The translations under genes and the position numbers were made by a program. A DNA stretch of 5,037 nucleotides from Ramlibacter sp. (GTDB lineage: Bacteria > Pseudomonadota > Gammaproteobacteria > Burkholderiales > Burkholderiaceae_C), in assembly GCA_021156245.1 (NCBI GenBank), contig JAJNBO010000230.1, positions 1-5,037 of the forward strand. The letters run 5' to 3'. The notes beneath the pieces are model-generated. The model worked only from the letters and a program-made list of their open reading frames with translations, did no database searches and was not told the DNA's origin. Of the stretch, positions 1-5,037 are shown piece after piece (the first letter of the stretch is position 1; the number at the start of each line of letters is the position of its first letter).

Positions 1-837
<837 letters not shown>

Positions 838-862
838 GGGTGAGGGGCGGGCAGCCCGGCTG

Positions 863-879
863 GGAGGGCGTAACCCTCC
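863..879 (-). promoter_or_regulatory. Small GC-rich hairpin in the lysS leader
   Basis: A perfect 6-bp inverted repeat (GGAGGG / CCCTCC) with a 5-nt loop lies in the gap between the LON-domain gene and lysS, 25 bp before the lysS start. On the plus strand it is followed, after 7 nt, by six T residues (887-892), so it could act as a weak terminator for antisense transcripts. On the lysS strand the A-run comes before the stem, so it is not a terminator for the upstream gene. Function is unknown. Chance occurrence in GC-rich DNA is a real alternative. Confidence 0.3.
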
Positions 880-906
880 ATTCTAATTTTTTGCGCCCGG
901 GGGGCC

Positions 907-1566
907 TTAAAGGGTGATGCCGGTGCGCGTGAGCACGTCGCTCACGAGCTCGAGCCGCACGAGCGGGTTGTCCAGCTCCATCAGCCGCTGCTTCAGCGCC
1001 ACCGGCAGCGGCAGCAGCTCGCACCAGCGGTTGGCCACCCAGCCGCAGTCGTCCAGCCTCCAGGGCGGCAGCAGGGGCATGGGTCCGGGCTGGTTGGCCT
1101 TGAGCTGGAGCGACTGGATCAGCCGGTGCAACGCATCCGCCGTGGAGCGCAGGTCGTCCGGAACGGGAACGGTCATGTCGGGCGGCAGCCGCTCGACGTC
1201 GGCGACCCAGAGGCCGTGCTTCAACTGGTCGCTGGCCGTGATGCGGAAGCGCTGCGCGCCGGTGGCGCGCACCAGCATCAGGCCCGGCTGCGGACTTTCG
1301 AAATCGTGGATCGTGGCCAGCGTGCCGACCTGCGCGAACGCTTCGGTGCTGCCGGGCTGCCGTACCTCGCTGCCTTGCGTGAGCGACACCACGCCGAACG
1401 GGGCGCCGGTCTTGCGGCACTTGGAGATCATGTCGAGATAGCGCACCTCGAACACGCGCAGGGACAGCAGGCCGTCCGGGAACAGCACCGCCGTCAGCGG
1501 GAACAGGGGCAGCGACTGCAGGGTGAGGGTGGCGGGCACGGCAGGTCCGGTGGCTGCCGCTATCAT
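907..1566 (-). CDS. LON peptidase substrate-binding-domain protein (stand-alone LON N-domain)
   Basis: A 219-residue protein that matches the N-terminal substrate-recognition domain of Lon protease (LON_substr_bdg type) but lacks the AAA+ ATPase and Ser-Lys protease domains. The family hallmark is near the N-terminus: LPLFPLTAVLFPDG (19-32), then LSLRVFEVRYLDM (34-46). The pattern continues with PFGVV (56-60), a VGTLATI strand (80-86), a GLMLVRATGAQRF strand (95-107), and a C-terminal helical region ending NPLVRLELVSDVLTR (200-214). There is no signal peptide or membrane segment, so it is probably cytoplasmic. The biochemical role of stand-alone LON domains is poorly defined, and substrate or partner binding is only inferred. 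The frame allows starts at 1579-1581 and 1564-1566. I prefer the inner ATG because GGAG lies 7 nt before it, whereas the outer ATG has only a poorly placed GGAAG and would leave 5 bp to the divergent yggT. Confidence 0.9.
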   Translation of the reverse strand: MIAAATGPAVPATLTLQSLPLFPLTAVLFPDGLLSLRVFEVRYLDMISKCRKTGAPFGVVSLTQGSEVRQPGSTEAFAQVGTLATIHDFESPQPGLMLVRATGAQRFRITASDQLKHGLWVADVERLPPDMTVPVPDDLRSTADALHRLIQSLQLKANQPGPMPLLPPWRLDDCGWVANRWCELLPLPVALKQRLMELDNPLVRLELVSDVLTRTGITL

Positions 1567-1573
1567 CCCACGA

Positions 1574-1577
1574 CTCC
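1574..1577 (-). promoter_or_regulatory. Ribosome-binding site deciding the LON-domain gene start
   Basis: On the minus strand GGAG is followed by seven bases and then the ATG at 1564-1566. This is a standard Shine-Dalgarno arrangement and favours the inner methionine (219 residues) over the ATG 15 bp upstream (224 residues), whose first codons would contain this very motif. Confidence 0.55.
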
Positions 1578-1586
1578 GCATCGTCC

Positions 1587-2135
1587 ATGTTCTTCCAGAT
1601 CACATCCTTCCTGCTGGACGTGGCCGCCGGCCTGCTCGGCGGCGCCTGCCTGCTGCGCTTGTACATGCAGCTGCAGCGCATCCCCTTCGGCAACCCGGTA
1701 GGCCGCTTCATCTTCGCCCTGACCGACTGGATCGTGCTGCCCTTGCGCAAGGTGCTGCCGGGTTACCGCCGCTGGGATTTCGCAAGCCTGATCGCCGCCT
1801 ACCTGTTCCAGCTGGCGCAGTACGGCATCCTGTGGCTGCTGCTGGGGCGCACCAGTGGCGCGGAGCTGGTGCCGGTGCTGGCGCTGTTCGGCCTGGTCCG
1901 GCTGGTGATCTCCGGCGCGATCGGCCTGGTGATCGTCTACGCGATCCTGTCGTGGGTGCGCGCCGACTCACCGATCGTGGACGTCATCGACAAGCTGTGC
2001 GCGCCGATGCTGCGGCCCTTCCGCCGGATCATTCCGCTGGTGGGCGGTTTCGACCTGTCGCCGCTGGCGCTATTGGTGCTCCTGCAGGTGGCCGCGATCG
2101 TCGTGGCGGGTGTGCAGGATGCGGCGATTCGCTAA
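1587..2135 (+). CDS. YggT family integral membrane protein
   Basis: A 182-residue hydrophobic protein with two YGGT-type repeats. The first half has a membrane segment at about 4-24, an amphipathic stretch NPVGRFIFALTDWIVLPLRK (36-55) and a second membrane segment at about 67-87. The second half repeats this with a segment at about 94-121, SPIVDVIDKLCAPMLRPFRR (128-147) and a last segment at about 158-176. The LPLRKVLPG and RPFRRIIPL cores, 92 residues apart, show the internal duplication typical of this family. It is predicted to sit in the inner membrane with four spans. Relatives have been linked to osmotic tolerance, ion uptake and cell-envelope or division-site functions, but the molecular activity is not settled. 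No convincing Shine-Dalgarno precedes the ATG, so the leader may be very short. It is divergent from the LON-domain gene and convergent with accD, so it is probably monocistronic. Confidence 0.93.
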   Translation: MFFQITSFLLDVAAGLLGGACLLRLYMQLQRIPFGNPVGRFIFALTDWIVLPLRKVLPGYRRWDFASLIAAYLFQLAQYGILWLLLGRTSGAELVPVLALFGLVRLVISGAIGLVIVYAILSWVRADSPIVDVIDKLCAPMLRPFRRIIPLVGGFDLSPLALLVLLQVAAIVVAGVQDAAIR

Positions 2136-2162
2136 GGGGGAGGGACCGGGAGCGGACAACCG

Positions 2163-2265
2163 GACGCAGAGGACGCGAAGGTTACGCAAAGGACGCGAAA
2201 GAAAACCAGGAACGGATTTGGATGTCCTTTTGCGTCCTCTGCGTACCCTTTGCGTCCTTTGCGTC
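2163..2265. repeat. Imperfect long palindrome made of reiterated ACGCAAAGG-type words
   Basis: The left arm (2163-2205) and the reverse complement of the right arm (2223-2265) agree at 36 of 43 positions, with a 17-nt loop between them. As RNA read on the plus strand, three of the seven mismatches become G-U pairs. Each arm is itself a tandem duplication with a 20-bp period: ACGCAGAGGACGCGAAG starting at 2164 is echoed by ACGCAAAGGACGCGAAAG starting at 2184, and TGCGTCCTCTGCGT at 2231 by TGCGTCCTTTGCGT at 2251. Short flanks CAAC (2157-2160) and GTTG (2271-2274) may extend the pairing. From memory, repeats with the words GGACGCAAAGGACGC occur in intergenic regions of many bacteria, so this is probably one copy of a dispersed family. 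I cannot confirm other copies from one window. Confidence 0.85.
2163..2265. terminator. Possible bidirectional transcription end formed by the palindrome
   Basis: The palindrome starts 27 bp past the yggT stop and ends 26 bp past the accD stop, between convergent genes, which is where a shared terminator would be expected. It could fold on either strand. However, neither strand has the compact GC stem and adjacent U-run of a canonical intrinsic terminator. The role is inferred from position and symmetry only. Confidence 0.35.
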
Positions 2266-2291
2266 TGGCTGTTGGGTTTAGCCGTCGAGCG

Positions 2292-3164
2292 TTACTCCAC
2301 CGCGTCTGCCGGCTGACGCTGCAGCATCGCCAGCACGTTCGCCACCGTCTTGCGCAGTTCGCGGCGGTCGCAGATCAGGTCGACGGCGCCCTTGGTCTGC
2401 AGGAACTCGGCGCGCTGGAAGCCTTCCGGCAGCGTCACGCGCACGGTCGACTCGATCACGCGCGGGCCGGCGAAGCCGATCAGCGCCTTCGGCTCGGCGA
2501 TCACCAGGTCGCCCATGAAGGCGAAGCCCGCGCTGACGCCGCCCATGGTCGGGTCGGTCAACACGCTGATGTAGGGCAGCCCCTTCTTCGCCAGGCGCGT
2601 GAGCGCCGCGTTGGTCTTGGCCATCTGCATCAGCGACAGCAGGCCTTCCTGCATGCGCGCCCCGCCGGTGGCGGTGAAGCAGAGGAAGGGCACCTTCTGC
2701 TCGATGGCCGTCTCGACGCCGCGCACGAAGCGCTCGCCGACCACGCTGCCCATCGAGCCGCCCATGAAGTCGAATTCGAAGGCCGCGGCCACCAGGCTGA
2801 TGCTGTGCACGGCGCCACCCATGACGACCAGCGCGTCGGTCTCGCCCGTGTTCTCGAGCGCTTCCTTCAGCCGTTGCGGGTACTTGCGGCTGTCCTGGAA
2901 TTTCAGCGGATCGACGGGCAGCACCTCCTGCCCGATCTCGTAGCGGCCTTCCGCGTCGAGGAAAGCATTCAGCCGGGCGCGTGCGCCCATGCGGTGGTGG
3001 TGGCTGCAAGTCGGGCAGACGTTCTGGTTCTGCTCCAGGTCGGTCTTGTACAGCACCGTCTCGCAGCTTGGGCACTTGACCCAGAGGCCTTCCGGCACGC
3101 TGCGGCGCTCGTTGGGATCCGTCGGCTGGATCTTCGGGGGCAGCAGTTTCTCAAGCCAGCTCAT
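2292..3164 (-). CDS. accD: Acetyl-CoA carboxylase carboxyltransferase subunit beta (AccD)
   Basis: Cytoplasmic subunit that, with AccA, transfers the carboxyl group from carboxybiotin on AccB to acetyl-CoA, giving malonyl-CoA for fatty-acid synthesis. The 290-residue length is normal for the family. An N-terminal four-cysteine zinc ribbon is intact: C31-x2-C34 and C50-x2-C53. The crotonase-fold carboxyltransferase domain follows, with [16 protein letters not shown] (131-146), the oxyanion-type glycine motif TGGARMQEG (166-174), [14 protein letters not shown] (203-216) and [12 protein letters not shown] (229-240). The start [12 protein letters not shown] is the typical AccD N-terminus and has a strong ribosome-binding site. 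It is the last gene of the trpB-trpA-accD run, 19 bp after trpA. In several other betaproteobacteria I recall folC following accD; here a repeat and the convergent yggT follow instead. Confidence 0.98.
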   Translation of the reverse strand: MSWLEKLLPPKIQPTDPNERRSVPEGLWVKCPSCETVLYKTDLEQNQNVCPTCSHHHRMGARARLNAFLDAEGRYEIGQEVLPVDPLKFQDSRKYPQRLKEALENTGETDALVVMGGAVHSISLVAAAFEFDFMGGSMGSVVGERFVRGVETAIEQKVPFLCFTATGGARMQEGLLSLMQMAKTNAALTRLAKKGLPYISVLTDPTMGGVSAGFAFMGDLVIAEPKALIGFAGPRVIESTVRVTLPEGFQRAEFLQTKGAVDLICDRRELRKTVANVLAMLQRQPADAVE

Positions 3165-3170
3165 CTGGTA

Positions 3171-3177
3171 CTCCTCT
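3171..3177 (-). promoter_or_regulatory. Strong accD ribosome-binding site
   Basis: AGAGGAG on the minus strand lies six bases before the accD ATG, inside the 19-bp gap after the trpA stop codon. A consensus-like site here suggests accD is translated efficiently in its own right and does not depend only on coupling to trpA. Confidence 0.75.
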
Positions 3178-3183
3178 TGTAGC

Positions 3184-3993
3184 CTACGAGTCTAGCGCGG
3201 TCCGGATGTCGCGCAAAAAGCCCGACAGTGCCGGTAACACGTTGTCACGCGGCTGGTCTTCGACGACCTGGATCACCTTCGTGCCGATCACCACGGCGTC
3301 GGCCACCCGGCCGACGGCTTTCGCGCTTACGGCGTCGCGGATGCCGAAACCCACGCCGACGGGAATCTTCACGTGCTTGCGGATGCGCGGCAGGGCTTCT
3401 TCCACCGCAGCAGTGTCCAGGTGCCCCGCACCCGTCACGCCCTTGAGCGACACGTAGTACACATAGCCGCTGGCGATGCGCGCCACCTGCTGGATGCGCT
3501 GGTCGGTGCTGGTCGGGGCGAGCAGGAAGATCAGGTCGAGCCCGTTCGCCTTCAGCTGCGCGGCAAAGGCTTCGCATTCTTCCGGCGGATAGTCGACGAT
3601 CAGCACGCCGTCCACGCCAGCTCGCCCAGCGTCGCGCGCAAAGCTCTCCTTGCCGTGCGTGAGCTCGTAGCGCTCGACCGGGTTGGCGTATCCCATCAGC
3701 ACCACCGGCGTGGCCGTGTCGCGCTCGCGGAAGCTGCGCACCATCTGCAGCACCTGCGGGAGGCCCACGCCGAACGACAGGGCCTTCTCGCCCGCCTTCT
3801 GGATCACCGGCCCGTCGGCCATCGGGTCGGAGAAGGGCACGCCCAGCTCGATGACGTCCGAGCCGGCCTCGACCATCGCGTGCATCAGCGAAGGCGTGAT
3901 GTCGGCCTGCGGGAAGCCCGCTGTGATGTACGGGATCAGCGCCTTGCGCTTGTCCCTTGCCAACCGAGCGAAGGTGGCGGCGATGCGGCTCAT
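3184..3993 (-). CDS. trpA: Tryptophan synthase alpha subunit (TrpA)
   Basis: Cleaves indole-3-glycerol phosphate to indole and glyceraldehyde-3-phosphate and passes indole through the tunnel to TrpB. The 269-residue TIM barrel matches the family length. Both catalytic acids are present at the same numbers as in the Salmonella enzyme: E49 in [11 protein letters not shown] and D60 in MADGPVIQ. The beta6-alpha6 loop is KGVTGAG (184-190). The phosphate-binding glycines appear in VGVGFGIRD (212-220) and VVIGTKVIQ (234-242). The early PYITAGFP (21-28) is also diagnostic. The start [11 protein letters not shown] overlaps the trpB stop as ATGA, which fixes the start and implies translational coupling. 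Some betaproteobacteria, as I recall, carry an extra gene between trpB and trpA; none fits here. The trpA frame stays open far upstream inside trpB, but that stretch is not part of the protein. Confidence 0.98.
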   Translation of the reverse strand: MSRIAATFARLARDKRKALIPYITAGFPQADITPSLMHAMVEAGSDVIELGVPFSDPMADGPVIQKAGEKALSFGVGLPQVLQMVRSFRERDTATPVVLMGYANPVERYELTHGKESFARDAGRAGVDGVLIVDYPPEECEAFAAQLKANGLDLIFLLAPTSTDQRIQQVARIASGYVYYVSLKGVTGAGHLDTAAVEEALPRIRKHVKIPVGVGFGIRDAVSAKAVGRVADAVVIGTKVIQVVEDQPRDNVLPALSGFLRDIRTALDS

Positions 3994-5037
3994 GGCTTGG
4001 CCCCCTTCAGGGTGAAGCCGCGCATGGAGGGCCGGTCGTAGAAGTCGACGCCCGCGAGGTCCGCCACGGTGCCGATGTCCTTGTCGCCGCGCCCGGAGAG
4101 GTTGACCAGGATGTGCTGGTCCTTCTTCATCGTCCTGGCCAGCTTCATCGCGTAGGCGATGGCATGGCTGGACTCCAGCGCCGGGATGATGCCTTCGGTG
4201 CGGCACAGGTAATGGAAGGCCTCCAGCGCTTCGGCGTCCGTGACGCCGACGTATTCCGCGCGGCCGCTGTCCTTGAGCCACGCGTGTTCGGGGCCGACGC
4301 CGGGGTAGTCGAGGCCCGCGCTCACGCTGTGCGTCTCGGTGATCTGGCCGTTCTCGTCCTGCAGGATGTAGGTGCGGTTGCCGTGCAGCACGCCCGGGCT
4401 GCCGCGCTGCAGCGACGCCGAGTGCTTGCCGCTTTCCAGGCCTTCGCCCGCCGCCTCCACGCCGACCAGGCGAGTGTTCTCGAACCCTATGTAGGGATGG
4501 AAGATGCCCATCGCATTGCTGCCGCCGCCCACGCACGCGATCACGGCGTCGGGCTGCCTGCCCGCGAGTTGCGGCATCTGCTCGATGCATTCCTTGCCGA
4601 TCACGCTCTGGAAGTCGCGCACCATCATCGGATAGGGGTGCGGGCCCGCAACAGTGCCGATGATGTAGAAGGTGTTCTCGACGTTGGTGACCCAGTCGCG
4701 CATCGCCTCGTTCAGCGCGTCCTTCAGGGTCTTGCTGCCGGATTCCACGGGCACGACGCGCGCGCCGAGCAGGTTCATGCGGTAGACATTCGGGCTCTGG
4801 CGCTTGACGTCGTTGACGCCCATGTACACCACGCATTCCAGCCCGTAGCGCGCGCAGATCGTCGCCGTCGCCACGCCATGCTGGCCGGCGCCGGTTTCGG
4901 CGATCACGCGCGGCTTGCCCATGCGACGGGCGAGCATGGCCTGGCCAATCACGTTGTTGATCTTGTGCGCGCCCGTGTGGTTGAGGTCTTCGCGCTTCAG
5001 GTAGATCTGCGCGCCGCCCTGTTCGCGGCTCATCCGC
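3990..5037 (-). CDS. trpB: Tryptophan synthase beta subunit (TrpB), 5' end outside window
   Basis: PLP enzyme that condenses indole with L-serine to make tryptophan, acting with TrpA in an alpha2-beta2 complex. The frame is open through the right edge, and the methionine at 5031-5033 (MSREQGGAQ) is internal. Members usually have about 60-85 residues before this point, so the gene is truncated by the window, not broken. Key residues are intact: the PLP lysine in [11 protein letters not shown] (lysine codon 4962-4964), the catalytic glutamate in [11 protein letters not shown] (codon 4896-4898), the PLP-phosphate loop GGGSNA (4512-4529), and the C-terminal [10 protein letters not shown] segment that contacts the pyridine nitrogen. 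The C-terminus [11 protein letters not shown] ends in a TGA sharing bases with the trpA ATG. The [10 protein letters not shown] wording resembles betaproteobacterial TrpB. No promoter or leader of the operon is in view. Confidence 0.98.
   Translation of the reverse strand, partial: RMSREQGGAQIYLKREDLNHTGAHKINNVIGQAMLARRMGKPRVIAETGAGQHGVATATICARYGLECVVYMGVNDVKRQSPNVYRMNLLGARVVPVESGSKTLKDALNEAMRDWVTNVENTFYIIGTVAGPHPYPMMVRDFQSVIGKECIEQMPQLAGRQPDAVIACVGGGSNAMGIFHPYIGFENTRLVGVEAAGEGLESGKHSASLQRGSPGVLHGNRTYILQDENGQITETHSVSAGLDYPGVGPEHAWLKDSGRAEYVGVTDAEALEAFHYLCRTEGIIPALESSHAIAYAMKLARTMKKDQHILVNLSGRGDKDIGTVADLAGVDFYDRPSMRGFTLKGAKP
4001..4007 (-). promoter_or_regulatory. Candidate trpA ribosome-binding site within the end of trpB
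   Basis: AAGGGGG on the minus strand sits seven bases before the trpA ATG and lies in the last codons of trpB (the LKGAKP tail). It is only a moderate match to the Shine-Dalgarno consensus. With the ATGA overlap, re-initiation by ribosomes finishing trpB is likely to matter more. Confidence 0.45.

Larger units (their letters stand above)
2136..2291. other. Intergenic region between convergent yggT and accD ends
   Basis: This 156-bp gap separates the yggT stop from the accD stop. It is visibly less GC-rich than the flanking genes and is mostly occupied by the palindromic repeat described separately. No RNA gene is recognisable. Reading frames that run through it do so only because of the repeat's composition. 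Confidence 0.85.

Noticed and set aside
880..885. TAGAAT on the minus strand as a -10 box for lysS
   Set aside because: It matches the -10 consensus at five of six bases and is well placed, but there is no -35-like sequence at the right spacing, so it is not listed as a promoter.
895..905. GCCC/GGGC mini-stem next to the LON-domain stop as a terminator
   Set aside because: Only four pairs with a three-base loop. On the LON transcript it is followed by A residues, not U residues, so it does not fit an intrinsic terminator.
1561..1566. TATCAT as a -10 box for yggT
   Set aside because: No -35 element is visible about 17 bp upstream and the bases form part of the LON-domain gene start. It may be coincidence.
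1523..2281. Open plus-strand frame of 252 codons overlapping yggT and running through the repeat
   Set aside because: Out of frame with the recognisable YggT protein. The tail (KDAKENQE, then FCVLCVPFASFASG) is simply translated repeat sequence.
2110..2316. Small plus-strand frame of 68 codons across the intergenic repeat
   Set aside because: It overlaps the ends of yggT and accD and its middle is the repeat read as protein (TQRTRRLRKGRERK). There is no independent sign of coding.
2250..3182. Open plus-strand frame of 310 codons opposite accD
   Set aside because: Antisense shadow of accD with a low-complexity, His/Arg/Ala-rich translation and no family resemblance.
3994..4836. Upstream extension of the trpA frame inside trpB, which would give a 550-residue protein
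   Set aside because: The segment is an out-of-frame reading of trpB. The ATGA overlap and normal TrpA N-terminus show the real start at 3991-3993.
5031..5033. Methionine codon as the true trpB start
   Set aside because: The frame stays open to the window edge and the TrpB family has a conserved region before this point, so this methionine is internal.

Overview
This is a high-GC chromosomal stretch of housekeeping genes. Gene content, order and protein sequences suggest a betaproteobacterium of the order Burkholderiales, most likely close to Comamonadaceae. That placement is inferred from remembered family resemblance (the TrpB, LysS and AccD sequences, and trpB-trpA-accD linkage), not from a search.

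Layout. Bases 1-837 (minus) hold the N-terminal 279 codons of lysyl-tRNA synthetase (lysS), whose 3' end lies beyond the left edge. A 69-bp leader with a small GC-rich hairpin separates it from a LON substrate-binding-domain protein (907-1566, minus). Only 20 bp further on, a YggT-family membrane protein starts in the opposite direction (1587-2135, plus). A 156-bp gap between the convergent ends of yggT and accD contains the only non-coding structure of note, a long imperfect palindrome at 2163-2265 built from reiterated ACGCAAAGG-like words. To its right, all on the minus strand and transcribed right to left, lie trpB (5' end beyond the right edge), trpA and accD.

How the genes work together. 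trpB and trpA encode the two subunits of tryptophan synthase, and their stop and start codons overlap as ATGA. accD follows trpA after 19 bp and has a strong ribosome-binding site. It encodes the carboxyltransferase beta subunit of acetyl-CoA carboxylase, so tryptophan and fatty-acid synthesis are probably linked in one transcript. The LON-domain gene and lysS point the same way and could be co-transcribed. yggT stands alone on the plus strand.

I found no mobile element with coding capacity, no tRNA, rRNA or CRISPR array, and no unrecognised gene system. The main items for a second look are the palindromic repeat and the very tight divergent start of the LON and yggT genes. All the genes appear intact apart from the two cut by the window edges.
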